A stretch of DNA of 64,000 nt from Mariniradius saccharolyticus AK6 (GCF_000330725.2 NZ_AMZY02000014.1:124001-188000), one strand, 5' to 3'. Shown: positions 36,948 through 46,878, counted from the stretch's first letter. Notes: generated by a model from the sequence alone, not told the origin. A program made the numbers and translations.

Positions 36948-38546
36948 ATGAAAACGGATTCTAACTTACCCCTCCTATTCTGCCTTTTGGTTGGAATTTC
37001 TTTATTCTCATACTCCTGCAAGCAGGTTCCCAAGGGATTGCCCGAGGCATTTGAAGAGAAGGCGTTCCCGGTTTACGGCCCCTACCGTGTCTACAAATTG
37101 CCCATCGAAACGGGCGTCAAAGTCGTCAACCCTGTGCAGGTTTCTATGGGACCAAAGGGGATGATTTTTGCAGCCAACCAAAGTGGGGAAATCTACACGC
37201 TGCATGATTCGGATGGGGATGGATTGGAGGATGAAGCGGTGCTTTATTCAGACCTTAATGAGCTTGGCCTGGCCTCGCCGGTTGGTTTTGCATTTTCTGG
37301 CGACACGGTCTACATCGGTACAAGATCGGAGCTTCGGGCTTTTCGAGATAGCGATGGGGACAATAAAGCGGATGTTTCTTGGACAGTGTTTGATAAGATG
37401 CCTGTGAGTGACCATCCTTATGAATGGACCAGCGCGTTGCGGGTGGGACCAGATGGTTGGATTTACTTTGTGTTGACAACAGACTCGTTCAATTCAGGCG
37501 CTTCGCCAGACCCAGAAGGAATCCGGGGAGCCATCTTAAAAGTATCTCCAGACGGCAGCCAATGGGAGCGCTTGGCAACCGGGGTAAGGTCTATCCACGG
37601 AATGGACTTTGATCCACAAGGCAATCTCTTCTTCGCCGACAACAAGGGTGGCGGCAATGCCTTGGAGGAATTGAACTTGCTGGTGCCCAACAAGTTCTAC
37701 GGGCATAATGTGAAAAAATATGAGGGTACTTTCGAAGGCATTGAAGCTCCGCTGTACGGCCTTGAGACGGAAATCGCACCCGGAGGCATCGAATTCAATG
37801 CTGTTTCCAACGACTTTGGGGGCACGGGAGGCAATTTATTTTTCGCGTTTTACGGGCCGGGCGAGCTTTGGAACAGAGGTGGCGTCGGCAGGGTTGCCAT
37901 TACCAAAACCTCCGAAGGATTCAAGTTTGAAGAATTTCCAGTCGCTGACATTCCAAAACTTTCCGATCTCAGCTTTGGGCCTGAAGGTTCACTCTATGTA
38001 GCCCATCACGGAAAATCAGACTATTGGTACAATGTGGTGGAAGAGAAAACCGGGGGCTTTTACAAATTGGTGTATGATCCGAGCTTGGAAGGAAAAAATC
38101 CCACGCAGCGAACCATCAAGGAAGAAAACTTCACCGCGGCATCCTTGGAAAACGGAAAGGCCCTATTTGGCATCCGTGCTTGCGCGGCCTGCCACGCGGT
38201 AGATGGGGAAACGGATTTGCTTGGCCCAAACCTGAAAGGACTTGGAAAGGAGTTTTCGCAGGAAGAAATCCTGGATGCGATAAAGGACCCTTCAAAAATC
38301 ATCAAACCAAGTATGATCGCGACACGCATGGTGCTCAAAGACGGCAAAGTCCTCTTGGGGCGTGTGGTATATTCGGACCAGGAAAAGGTTTCCATGATGT
38401 TGGTAGGAAACCATACCCTCGAAATACCCAAAGACCAAATCGAATCCTCCACCGAAGAGCTGAAATCGCTGATGTATGAAAATCTATTGGCAGGCCTATC
38501 AGAGGAGGAAACCAAGAATTTGCTCAACTATCTTTCGAGCCTGTAA
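36948..38546 (+). CDS. Sorbosone-dehydrogenase-like beta-propeller lipoprotein with cytochrome c domain
   Basis: This 532-residue protein has a lipoprotein signal peptide (LFSYSC with a Cys near residue 24). A beta-propeller of the PVC-type sorbosone-dehydrogenase kind spans about 45-385, with motifs such as VGPDGWIYF, VRSIHGMDFDPQGNLFFADN and LSFGPEGSLYVAHHG. A C-terminal cytochrome c domain has the heme motif Cys412-Ala-Ala-Cys415-His416, followed by a distal LGPNLKGLG, and a Met is expected near the domain end (SMIATRM). It is probably a periplasmic, membrane-anchored dehydrogenase passing electrons to its own heme; the sugar or alcohol substrate is unknown. Monocistronic, convergent with the hypothetical gene at 38760. 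Confidence 0.82.
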   Translation: MKTDSNLPLLFCLLVGISLFSYSCKQVPKGLPEAFEEKAFPVYGPYRVYKLPIETGVKVVNPVQVSMGPKGMIFAANQSGEIYTLHDSDGDGLEDEAVLYSDLNELGLASPVGFAFSGDTVYIGTRSELRAFRDSDGDNKADVSWTVFDKMPVSDHPYEWTSALRVGPDGWIYFVLTTDSFNSGASPDPEGIRGAILKVSPDGSQWERLATGVRSIHGMDFDPQGNLFFADNKGGGNALEELNLLVPNKFYGHNVKKYEGTFEGIEAPLYGLETEIAPGGIEFNAVSNDFGGTGGNLFFAFYGPGELWNRGGVGRVAITKTSEGFKFEEFPVADIPKLSDLSFGPEGSLYVAHHGKSDYWYNVVEEKTGGFYKLVYDPSLEGKNPTQRTIKEENFTAASLENGKALFGIRACAACHAVDGETDLLGPNLKGLGKEFSQEEILDAIKDPSKIIKPSMIATRMVLKDGKVLLGRVVYSDQEKVSMMLVGNHTLEIPKDQIESSTEELKSLMYENLLAGLSEEETKNLLNYLSSL

Positions 38547-38627
38547 GCCAGACGGGCTAGTCCCCGCAATCTCAAACCAAAAATCAATCTGTCAAAAGTT
38601 CGAGGTCAGAAAGAAAGCTCAACCATT

Positions 38628-38711
38628 TTACCTTTCTCGAAATCTAGTCGGAGTGACGTCCATATGCTTCTTGAAGGAATTGTTGAAATGGAATACCTCA
38701 AAAAAACCGAG
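38628..38711 (-). pseudogene. Relic of an AraC-family gene (3' end only)
   Basis: The minus strand encodes 27 residues followed by TAA. They match the C-terminus of the intact AraC protein at 45930-46826 at 19 positions: LGFFEVFHFNNSFKKH then TPTRFRER, against LGFVEVTHFNNFFKKH then TPTKFREV. Nothing of the rest of the gene remains. The relic has a CTCGGTTTT start that now forms one arm of the terminator at 38700-38728. Confidence 0.75.
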
Positions 38712-38728
38712 CTACTTGGCTCGGTTTT
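38700..38728. terminator. Terminator built partly from AraC relic
   Basis: AAAACCGAGC (38703-38712) and GCTCGGTTTT (38719-38728) form a perfect 10-bp stem with a 6-nt loop. Seven A on the left side give a U-tract on the minus strand. It lies 32 nt beyond the stop of the minus-strand hypothetical gene at 38760 and also faces the convergent propeller gene. Confidence 0.8.
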
Positions 38729-38759
38729 CTACACTCACCAGCTCAGGTTTTGAACAAAA

Positions 38760-39218
38760 TCAACTATCGCCATCCGGATTATTCTGCCAAAGGATTTTAT
38801 TTAGTTCATCGTTGATTTCCTTTGCGCCCGGTACATTGGCTTTAGCCGCCTCCCTGACCGAGTTATGGTAGCTCAGCGCAAAAAGATAAGCCTCCGTCCT
38901 GTGCCAGGTGATTGTATCTTCGAGCTTCGTTTGGAGTTCCTTCAACGCATGAAAAATGGACAACAATGTTGATTCCTGGTCAGAATCAGTTTCGTGCTGC
39001 TCTACATCAGTGAGTGCAAGAGAAATCCCAAGATTGTCGAGAAGTTCTTCGAGGATGCGATTTGCGTATGAATCCAAAGATTCGTCAGTCTCAGGCGTCG
39101 AATTGAATTGTTGATCCTCAGGTTTGGAGGCATAACGGGACAGAATCGTTTGGATTTGCTCTAAGGCCTGCATGGCGGCCTGCAATTTTTCTGGGGGAAT
39201 TGGATTTCTTTTTTCCAT
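38760..39218 (-). CDS. Hypothetical protein
   Basis: This 152-residue acidic, helical-looking protein starts at ATG 39218 (MEKRNPIPPEKLQAAMQAL), chosen because the upstream in-frame extension is AT-rich and not protein-like. Heptad-like hydrophobic spacing (LQAAMQALEQIQTIL, LEELLDNLGISLAL, ALKELQTKLEDTI) suggests a helical bundle or coiled coil. A YLFALSYHNSVREAAKA segment near the end is unremarkable. No signal peptide and no family is recognised. A terminator follows. Confidence 0.6.
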   Translation of the reverse strand: MEKRNPIPPEKLQAAMQALEQIQTILSRYASKPEDQQFNSTPETDESLDSYANRILEELLDNLGISLALTDVEQHETDSDQESTLLSIFHALKELQTKLEDTITWHRTEAYLFALSYHNSVREAAKANVPGAKEINDELNKILWQNNPDGDS

Positions 39219-39735
39219 TGATTTTTCGTTTGGCGGGTGATCAACAAAAACAGATGTTTCAATACTCAAAGCATTGAATGTAGTTTTTAAGAATTGAAAA
39301 AACAATATTTAGTCAAAAAAATTTATGAGATTAGTTTTTGACAAAAGATCTATCCCAAAAATGCTAACTCAATGGATCAGTTCAACCTAAGAATCAAAAT
39401 CCCAGATGTTTGAAACCCTTCATGACGAACTGTGTACAGTTGAAATCGAAGATCGGCTCAATTATCTTTCAAATCCTTAGATCTAGGGTAAAAAAATACG
39501 CCCCAATCTGTTTTTCAGAAAGCGAGCGAGGGTATTTTTTCATCCCTTCTTTAAAAGCTATCTCCCAAACATTTAACGCTAGCGCCACCAGTCAAATCTC
39601 CAAACCTTATCGGCATCAGCGTGGTTAATCTATTGGGCGCTCAATAGCCTTGCCTGAGTAAGAGTTTTGTCCACATAACAGAAACCATTCAGTAAGTACA
39701 AGCAAATCAAACCATTACAGACCAACATTGCTACC
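39219..39735. other. AT-rich intergenic region
   Basis: About 517 bases separate two divergent genes and presumably carry both promoters. An imperfect inverted repeat AAAAAATAC(g)CCC (39491-39503) and GGGTATTTTTT (39530-39540) may be structured. No gene or tRNA is recognised. Confidence 0.4.
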
Positions 39736-42072
39736 ATGAGTACAGGCAGAAAATTGCTTTTTTTCACGCTTTTTTTCATTTCCCAAATGACCGTTGCCAT
39801 TGCACAGTCATTCGAAGTTCGTGGCAAGCTATTCGACGCCGAATCAAAGGAACCCTTGGCATTTGTTCAGGTGGCATTGTTTGCAGCGGGCGATCAAACC
39901 AAACCTTTGACATTTTCAGACACGGACCTCGATGGGGGTTTCAGCCTGGAAGTGCCGCGGGGAAATTATACCTTCAAGGCTTTTTTCATTGGCTACAGTG
40001 ACCTCCTCAAAGAAGGAATCAAAGTTAACGGATTAACTGACCTCGGCGAACTGGCCATGCAAGGAGATGGCCAAAGTCTCCAAGAAGTGGTCGTGCAAAC
40101 CAGCAAGTTGCCGATTCGTAGCAGTATGGAAGGGATCACAATCGCGCCCGAAGCCAACCTCGCCAACGTCGGCGGTACGCTATTGGACATCCTGCGCAAC
40201 ACGCCTTCAATTACTGTGTCGGAAGATGGAACGATCGCACTGCGCGGAAGCACGGGCACCAACATTCTCATTAATGGTAGAAACTCCTCCCTCACCCAAA
40301 ACCTAGACCAGCTTCCGGCGAGCGCCGTCGAGGAAATTCGAATCATCAACAACCCCAACGCACGCTATGATGCCGAGGCGGAGGGTGGCGTCATCGATAT
40401 CATCCTCAAAAAGGGACAGGACCTCGGAACCCATGGAGGACTTGAAGCGACCTACGGTACCCGCAACAGAACCAACTTAGGTGCCCGCATCAACCACCGG
40501 GGCCTCAAACTGAACACTTTTGCAGGATACAACTTTCGGGATTGGAAAAACGTCGGCAATCGGCAGTCTACCCGGGTATTGTTTGAAGACGAAGAAGTAC
40601 TGCAACAAAACACAGAAAATGCAAGCCGCAACGTGGGGCACAACCTGACTTATGGGGCCGACTATTACTTTGGCAACAATGTCCTCAGCTACGAAGGTGT
40701 GTACCAGTCAAGCCTGGACAGGCAGGTTAACACGCTTTTTGCGGAATTGGAACGAGGCGGAGCCAGCCCGGAGGCATTTGACTACGTGCGCAGAAACCAA
40801 GAAAGTGAAACCGATACCGGTTTGGACAATGCCTTGATCTTTGAGCATTCGTTCAAGGACAAAGGACATTTGCTCCGGGCGACGGCAAGTCATTCTTTCC
40901 GAAACCAGTTCAAGACCCAGGAAATTGATATTTTCAACAACACGCTCGAACCACTACCAGAAAACCGCACCGGACAGGAGCTGGCCTACATCGATGAAAT
41001 CCGCAATATCTCCGTCCTGCAGGCGGACTATATCAAGCCTTTGGAGAACGGGAAGTTTGAAACAGGCCTGAAATCCATTTTCAGGAAATTTGACAATGAC
41101 TACCAATATCTGCGGTTCGACGAATCTGAGGGGGGATTTGTCGAGGACCCGCGTGTCAGCAATAGATTCGTCTATGAAGACCAAGTCCTTGCAGGCTACG
41201 GAGTTTATTCGATGACAAAATCAAAATTTGAATATGCACTTGGTTTACGGGGGGAAATGACTTTTGTGGATACCTATCTTGAGAACACTGGAGAAACGAA
41301 CAGGCAGCGGTATTTCGACCTCTTTCCGAGCGTGCAGGGTATGTACAACATCAGCGATGTCCATTCGCTGAAATTCACCTACAGCAAACGAATCGATCGA
41401 CCAACGGCCTGGAGACTCAATCCCTTCCCTGATATCACGGACAGCCTGAATGTAAGGCGTGGAAATCCAAACCTCCAGCCTGAAATGATCAATTCTTTCG
41501 AATTGGGACATATGGCCAACTTCAAAAAAGCATCCCTGACGACAAACCTTTTCTACAGACATGTCGCGGGTCAGTTGGATTTCATCACGATCGTGGAGGA
41601 CGGCATTTCCTATTCGCAGCCAGCCAACCTGCTTTCCTCCCAATCCTATGGCCTGGAATGGATCGGCACGGGTGAAGTCAGCAAATGGTATTCACTCAAC
41701 GGCGGCCTGACGATTTACAGAATTATTGTTGATGGTTCGAATATCAGCCAAGAATTCACAAATTCGGGCTTTGCCTGGAACCTCAAGCTGACTCAGGATT
41801 TTAAGCTTCCTTTGGGAATCAACTTCCAGCTCGCTGGAACCTACGATTCCCCTGAAATTGAGGCACAGGGAAGGGATCTGGCCCAGTATTTCATAGACGC
41901 GACTGTCCAAAAAAGTCTTTTAAATGGGAAAGGAAGCATCGCGCTGAGCGTGCGGGACATTTTCGATACGCGAAGATTTGCAGGTTTTGCCCGGACCAAT
42001 ACCTTTTCGCAGGATTTTTATTCCAAGCAGGAAACGAGGATTGTTCTGCTTTCTGCAAGGATGAATTTCTAG
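39736..42072 (+). CDS. Outer membrane beta-barrel receptor (TonB-dependent-like)
   Basis: This 778-residue protein has a signal peptide ending AIAQ (about residue 24) and a carboxypeptidase-regulatory-like domain (GKLFDAESKEPLAFVQVALF). A plug-like segment follows (GTLLDILRNTPSITVSEDGTIALRGSTGTNILINGR), then a large barrel with the FTYSKRIDRPTAWRLNPFPDITDSLNVRRGNPNL motif typical of the outer membrane beta-barrel (OMP_b-brl) family. It ends in LSARMNF with a C-terminal Phe. These proteins are TonB-receptor relatives, and no SusD gene follows, so a SusC role is not supported. The ligand is unknown. Monocistronic as far as can be seen. Confidence 0.85.
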   Translation: MSTGRKLLFFTLFFISQMTVAIAQSFEVRGKLFDAESKEPLAFVQVALFAAGDQTKPLTFSDTDLDGGFSLEVPRGNYTFKAFFIGYSDLLKEGIKVNGLTDLGELAMQGDGQSLQEVVVQTSKLPIRSSMEGITIAPEANLANVGGTLLDILRNTPSITVSEDGTIALRGSTGTNILINGRNSSLTQNLDQLPASAVEEIRIINNPNARYDAEAEGGVIDIILKKGQDLGTHGGLEATYGTRNRTNLGARINHRGLKLNTFAGYNFRDWKNVGNRQSTRVLFEDEEVLQQNTENASRNVGHNLTYGADYYFGNNVLSYEGVYQSSLDRQVNTLFAELERGGASPEAFDYVRRNQESETDTGLDNALIFEHSFKDKGHLLRATASHSFRNQFKTQEIDIFNNTLEPLPENRTGQELAYIDEIRNISVLQADYIKPLENGKFETGLKSIFRKFDNDYQYLRFDESEGGFVEDPRVSNRFVYEDQVLAGYGVYSMTKSKFEYALGLRGEMTFVDTYLENTGETNRQRYFDLFPSVQGMYNISDVHSLKFTYSKRIDRPTAWRLNPFPDITDSLNVRRGNPNLQPEMINSFELGHMANFKKASLTTNLFYRHVAGQLDFITIVEDGISYSQPANLLSSQSYGLEWIGTGEVSKWYSLNGGLTIYRIIVDGSNISQEFTNSGFAWNLKLTQDFKLPLGINFQLAGTYDSPEIEAQGRDLAQYFIDATVQKSLLNGKGSIALSVRDIFDTRRFAGFARTNTFSQDFYSKQETRIVLLSARMNF

Positions 42073-42201
42073 AGGATAATTTAATCCTAACTTCTGACCA
42101 ATCTAGTCTGTTTTTGGATTACGAAGACAATGGAGTACTATTCACTCCTTCCTCACTCTCACTGTCGAATCACCGGAAGGACTAATTGCTTCACCTTGAC
42201 A

Positions 42202-43305
42202 CTATTGATTGTCAAAAAGGTCATGGTCTGGCCAATCAGTTCTTGTTTGTAGGTCTTGGTATATGACCCGCCTAAATGCATCTAGAGAGGTCCCGAATTC
42301 AAGGCTATTCCCATTAGCCAAAACAGAAAAGCTAAAGTTATCATTTACTCTTTCCAATACTCCTGATGTCCCTGACATCGCACCGTAATGAAACCAATTG
42401 GAAAATCTAAAATACATTTGGTTTAGAAAATATTCATCCAGCATATCTTCTTTTTGATGAAGCCTGTCAATTCTGGCCATAAATCTTAGTAAATCTGTGG
42501 CAGAGCCAATCCATCCACCACCAGAATCCATCCGTTTCACATCGATTTGATAGGGGGAATAATCAGAATGACGATTGTAATACTTTACTTCATTTTCATG
42601 TTTGTCATGATCAAAATTCCTCCCAATATGCATAGAAGTAATTCCATAAGGTTCCAGGACATTCTTTTTAATGTAGGTTTCGTAGTTTTCGCCGCTAACC
42701 TCCTCAATTATCCTCCCTAGGATGCAATAACCAAAATTTGAATATATAATCGTTGATCCAGGTGGGTTACTTAAAGGACGTGTATCTAGGACGTAGCCAA
42801 TAAGCTGATGCTGTGGGTAATGGATAGCCAAAAACATCGGATCATTGGCGTCGTTAGGCCAGCCACCCGCCTTGTGTTCCAGCAAGTGTCGTACAGTGAT
42901 GGATTTTACGGCTTCAGAATAAGGCTTTGCACCAAATTTAGTTCCTAAGATTGCGCCTTCACCAAAAACTTTGCTGTCCAACTCCAACTTACTATCCTTG
43001 ACAAGTTTTAATATTCCAATAGCAGTGATCGGTTTGGAAATACTCGCAATGCGGAAAAGGCTTTTGTTTGTCACCCGAGCTGATGATTCGACTTCAGCAA
43101 AGCCAAAAGAATTCTGGTAGACAAGGCGTTCATTTTTCATAATCGCCACTTGCACTCCAGGGAATTTATACTTTTCCATAGTTTCCTCTATTCTCGCGTC
43201 CAGCGAGGAGAATTGGTCTGCTGACGATGAATCGGAATCCTCAAGGCATCCACAAAGAATACCCAAAAAGGCAAAAGGAATAATTAACCTAAGGTACTTT
43301 TTCAT
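42202..43305 (-). CDS. Serine hydrolase lipoprotein, beta-lactamase/PBP family
   Basis: This 367-residue class-C beta-lactamase-like or D-aminopeptidase-like protein has a lipoprotein signal (ILCGC, Cys20). The nucleophile motif is SISK with Ser88 and Lys91, the second motif is Tyr-Ser-Asn in IIYSNFGYC, and the third is HYGAMSGT. Such proteins are usually peptidases or esterases acting on peptidoglycan or small amides, rather than true resistance enzymes; the role here is unknown. It lies in the noticeably AT-rich 42-46 kb stretch. The neighbour at 43559 is in the same orientation but 254 nt away. Confidence 0.85.
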   Translation of the reverse strand: MKKYLRLIIPFAFLGILCGCLEDSDSSSADQFSSLDARIEETMEKYKFPGVQVAIMKNERLVYQNSFGFAEVESSARVTNKSLFRIASISKPITAIGILKLVKDSKLELDSKVFGEGAILGTKFGAKPYSEAVKSITVRHLLEHKAGGWPNDANDPMFLAIHYPQHQLIGYVLDTRPLSNPPGSTIIYSNFGYCILGRIIEEVSGENYETYIKKNVLEPYGITSMHIGRNFDHDKHENEVKYYNRHSDYSPYQIDVKRMDSGGGWIGSATDLLRFMARIDRLHQKEDMLDEYFLNQMYFRFSNWFHYGAMSGTSGVLERVNDNFSFSVLANGNSLEFGTSLDAFRRVIYQDLQTRTDWPDHDLFDNQ

Positions 43306-43558
43306 AATGCTCTTTCCCCGAATTATCTACGCCTAAAAGAGTTTTCAATACCGTTCAGAGAATGCGTTTAACTGCAAGAATTATAACAATGCCGTTCTCT
43401 AACGTCTTTTTGCTTTATTTCAGGATGTTTTTCCAGAACCGAGAATTAGCTGCCGCCAGTTTTCACATGACCTTTTTGACTCGAAGTAAAGCGGAATTGT
43501 GGTAGTGATTGAATGGCGATCCCGAAATATTTGACTAACTGAGATTGATCGCGGATTT

Positions 43559-44629
43559 CTAATCCGGGCAAGTACCCCAGACAGGTTTTGGTAATGTCCA
43601 ATTTTGCGGAAAAGTCTCTTTGGGTGGGGTTGGAATCTTTATCACGCACCATTTGGATAGGTCTTGGTTGAATTTAGTGTTATCCTTGACAAAATAATCC
43701 ATGTTCGTGACGTTCCGGACATCCCAAGCGCCAATAGGTTGGTTGAATAAAATGGCATTTTCTTCAAACGGAATTTCCCAACCCGATGGGTTCTGAAATC
43801 CGGCAAACATCCCTTCCATAGTTGTCACATTGCTGACGTCCCAGTTCCCTATCGCCTGGTCAATACTCACTCCCATAAACAAATAGCTCATGTCTGTCAC
43901 CAAGGATGTGCACAACCTGGTCAAATCAATATCTTGCCTAACCAAGTGCCTTAAAAAGTCATCGTTTACGGCTAAATACTCTACTCCATTGATCATTCCT
44001 TTCTGACCGACATAGACGTTTTCACATTTACATGTTATGCCGTTGTCAGCAAGAAAAAACTTTGGTTCCCCAGAAGGTTTTTGTCTGAATTTTACTCGAA
44101 TCACGGTTTCACCCTCAATTTTGATCCTGAAAGGATTTTCAATCCATGCTTGAAATACTCCGATCAATTCCTCCTGATAGCCCCAGGTTTCGAAAACCCA
44201 GCCTTCATCTGGAACCGCGGTTAGTTCTACAGTTTGCCCATGGGGATATTCCCGACCGGAAGGATTTTCTACGACCCGTTCCAAAATGGTCCCCTGCCCC
44301 TCTATTTCGAAGAACAAGGGGTATTCTCGCTTAACAAATACCGCAACAACGTTCTTGTCCGAATCCATCTTTAGCGTGAGTGGATTATCACTACCGCTGA
44401 CATCACCTTCCCACCTTTGAAATACCCAACGCCCATCATTTGGTTCAGGAGTAAGGGTAACGGGCTGTCCTGCCGGATAAAGGCTATACCAAGGAACATA
44501 GTTTATTCTTCCCGCCTCTTCAGGAGATGAAGACAGTGTAAGCTTGTAACCTGTCAATGGTTTGGGTTTTTCCCCACAAGAGAAAACCATTGTGAGTAAT
44601 AAGATCTGAAATAATCTGAAATTCTTCAT
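43559..44629 (-). CDS. BspA-like / DUF285 surface lipoprotein
   Basis: This 356-residue protein starts at an internal ATG (MKNFRLFQILLLTMVFSCGE), which gives a lipoprotein signal with Cys19. InlB-like Gly/Trp-containing repeats (about 25-190), e.g. FQRWEGDVSGSDNPLTLKM and VFETWGYQ, precede a DUF285-type region with the MF.g/FNQ.I..WDVSNVT.M pattern (IGNWDVSNVTTMEGMF and IGAWDVRNVTNMDYF). Other members bear many more DUF285 repeats, so this is a short or reduced form. Probably surface exposed; no enzymatic role can be stated. AT-rich context. Confidence 0.75.
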   Translation of the reverse strand: MKNFRLFQILLLTMVFSCGEKPKPLTGYKLTLSSSPEEAGRINYVPWYSLYPAGQPVTLTPEPNDGRWVFQRWEGDVSGSDNPLTLKMDSDKNVVAVFVKREYPLFFEIEGQGTILERVVENPSGREYPHGQTVELTAVPDEGWVFETWGYQEELIGVFQAWIENPFRIKIEGETVIRVKFRQKPSGEPKFFLADNGITCKCENVYVGQKGMINGVEYLAVNDDFLRHLVRQDIDLTRLCTSLVTDMSYLFMGVSIDQAIGNWDVSNVTTMEGMFAGFQNPSGWEIPFEENAILFNQPIGAWDVRNVTNMDYFVKDNTKFNQDLSKWCVIKIPTPPKETFPQNWTLPKPVWGTCPD

Positions 44630-44927
44630 GGCTTTGAAATATTGAAAAGTGAAAACTAAAACAATTGATGTCAAACAAATCTAAAATCACCTGTATTTGA
44701 TTGACTATCAGCAAGAAATTTATATACGATCTACATCAAAATCATTGTAAAAAATCGACAATTCAGTTTTCGGTGCGGTTATATGGGCCAAAATAAGAAC
44801 GGCGCTTGTCTGAAAAGATCACCCATTAACAAGCGCATAGGATTTCTTTCCAGGATAGCGTCAAAAGTCGAATAAGGTATGACCACCAGGGCCCTAGAAA
44901 TCAAAAGAATTCTTTAACTCTTCCTGA

Positions 44928-45755
44928 TCAGGTGAATTCTAGTGTGAGGTTTAAAACTTCAAGGTTATGTGAAAAAAAAGCCTCCGGAGACTCTCCTGTT
45001 ATTTTCTTGAAGTTCTTAATAAAATGCGATTGGTCCACGAAGCCCCCTATCTCACTTAAATCCAGCAGACTTGCATCTGGATGGTCCTTCTTATAGCGCA
45101 GTATGTGCCTGAATCTAACGATATTTGCATAGTGTTTGGGACCTAGCCCGACATGCATCAAAAAACGTCTTTCAAGGCTTCTCAGAGATAAATTGAATTG
45201 ACTTGAAACTTCATTTGCGGAGACTTTTCCCTTTTTTAAATTGATCCAATCTACTATTCGCATTGTGGACTCATCGCGATCATGACTTTGATTCAATCGC
45301 CTTAAAAATACATTCTCAAGTCTAGCCTTTGCCGAGATATCTGATAAAGGATTATTTGACCTCAATGCAGGAAGAATATCCTTCCCAACCCAATTGATTT
45401 GCTCAAGATAATAGTTATATCGATCCGTTATTCCTCGCAGGGAATGCTCAAGGAAATGGAAAATACCCGCGGGCGAAAATATGACAAGCAAAAGGCCTCC
45501 TGCGCCAGATAGTCGGATTTCAACTGACCTTGTGATTTGTCCAAAAAGAATTGGTCGAATTTGCTCCCCTCCGTGGATTTTCCCCGCATTTATGTGTAAA
45601 CAACCTGAATAAGGAAAAACCATTATGGGAACCCCCATGGGTACAGCCATTAACTTGAAGGGATCTTTATTGGTGAAATCTAAATCCCACATTACGAAAT
45701 TCTTGATATATGCGCGCAATTCAGGTATTGGCGGGTAAATTCTTGGCGATTCCAT
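44928..45755 (-). CDS. AraC-family transcriptional regulator
   Basis: This 275-residue protein has an N-terminal DUF6597-like sensor segment (PIPELRAYIKNFVMW) and a C-terminal AraC helix-turn-helix domain (about 180-265): VSSQFNLSLRSLERRFLMHVG, FRHILRYKKDHP, and LSEIGGFVDQSHFIKNFKKITGESP. It is a single-copy regulator of unknown target. It lies in the AT-rich stretch next to the DUF285 lipoprotein gene, 299 nt away. Confidence 0.88.
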   Translation of the reverse strand: MESPRIYPPIPELRAYIKNFVMWDLDFTNKDPFKLMAVPMGVPIMVFPYSGCLHINAGKIHGGEQIRPILFGQITRSVEIRLSGAGGLLLVIFSPAGIFHFLEHSLRGITDRYNYYLEQINWVGKDILPALRSNNPLSDISAKARLENVFLRRLNQSHDRDESTMRIVDWINLKKGKVSANEVSSQFNLSLRSLERRFLMHVGLGPKHYANIVRFRHILRYKKDHPDASLLDLSEIGGFVDQSHFIKNFKKITGESPEAFFSHNLEVLNLTLEFT

Positions 45756-45929
45756 AAAAAAAAACAGCTAAAAGAATGGTGAAAACGCAGTTAAAATTAC
45801 ATAAAACCCTCATTTAGAGCAACCTTTGGTTCACACAATTGGATTGAACGAGAATTATATTACTTTGCAATGTCTCTCAAATCTCTCCTCATTTGTGCCA
45901 TTTCAGAATTGTCAGTTTTCAGAACGTTT

Positions 45930-46826
45930 TTAAACTTCCCGAAACTTCGTTGGTGTGGATTCCACGTGCTTTTTGAAGAAGTTGTTGAAATGGGTCACCT
46001 CAACAAAACCGAGGGCGAAGGCGATTTCGGATATATTCCATTTGCTGTGTTTCAGTAGGACTTTAGCTTCTTGTACCAAGCGCTCTGCAATCACTTGCGA
46101 GGTGGTTTTGCCGGTCGTCTCCTTCAATGCCCGGTTGAGATGGTTGACATGGACGTTGAGATGCTCGGCAAATTCGGAGGCTGTGCGAAGTTCAATTTGG
46201 GGGTGGTTGTCCTCAATCGGAAACTGCCGCTCGAGCAATTCCAAAAAAATGGCGGAAATCCGCTGCGCCGCATTGAAGGGCTGTCGATCGCTCAGCGTGT
46301 TGGGCTGCAGCTTGAGCGCATAATGGATCAGCTCAAAAATCAGGTTGCGGATGCTGTCGTATCGATATTTGTAATCTGATTGGAAATCCTTTTCCATCCG
46401 CTGAAAAATTGCCTCAATATCCAGCACTTGCTGATCTTCCAATTCAAACACGTGGTTTCCGGTCGGTTGAAAAACCTCATACTGCATGATGTTGCCAAAC
46501 TGGCTCATAAAGTGTTGGTTGAAAATGCAGTACTGTCCTTGCAGTTCCTCGTGGTGTTCCCATTTGTAGGGAATGAGTGGGTTTGAAAATGCCAGCGCTT
46601 GCCGCTTGACCTCGATCACCTGATCGGCAAAGAAAACCTCGCTCCGGCCTTTGACAAGCATGATTTTGAAGAAATCCCGCCTGCGATAGGGAATGGAGGT
46701 CGCTTTCCCGTTGTAAAATTGCTCCAGACGGAACATATTGAAATGCCCGATATCCTTTCGGATGTTTTCCGGCAGCCAACTGAATTTTCGTTGGTAAAAC
46801 TCTTCGAGGGTTTCGGGCTTATCCAT
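45930..46826 (-). CDS. AraC-family transcriptional regulator
   Basis: This 298-residue protein has a cupin-like N-terminal sensor region (RRRDFFKIMLVKG, LAFSNPLIPYKWE). A C-terminal AraC domain follows, with LNVHVNHLNRALKETTGKT and HTH2 ISEIAFALGFVEVTHFNNFFKKHVESTPTKF. The 3'-end of this family is also present as a 27-codon relic at 38628-38711, so a second copy once existed nearby. Higher GC than the regulator at 44928. Target unknown; the hypothetical envelope gene follows on the same strand in the other direction (start 47742). Confidence 0.9.
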   Translation of the reverse strand: MDKPETLEEFYQRKFSWLPENIRKDIGHFNMFRLEQFYNGKATSIPYRRRDFFKIMLVKGRSEVFFADQVIEVKRQALAFSNPLIPYKWEHHEELQGQYCIFNQHFMSQFGNIMQYEVFQPTGNHVFELEDQQVLDIEAIFQRMEKDFQSDYKYRYDSIRNLIFELIHYALKLQPNTLSDRQPFNAAQRISAIFLELLERQFPIEDNHPQIELRTASEFAEHLNVHVNHLNRALKETTGKTTSQVIAERLVQEAKVLLKHSKWNISEIAFALGFVEVTHFNNFFKKHVESTPTKFREV

Positions 46827-46878
46827 GATAGGAAAGAATGAAGATGAAAATCTTATTTGAAAGACCTATTCGAGCATG

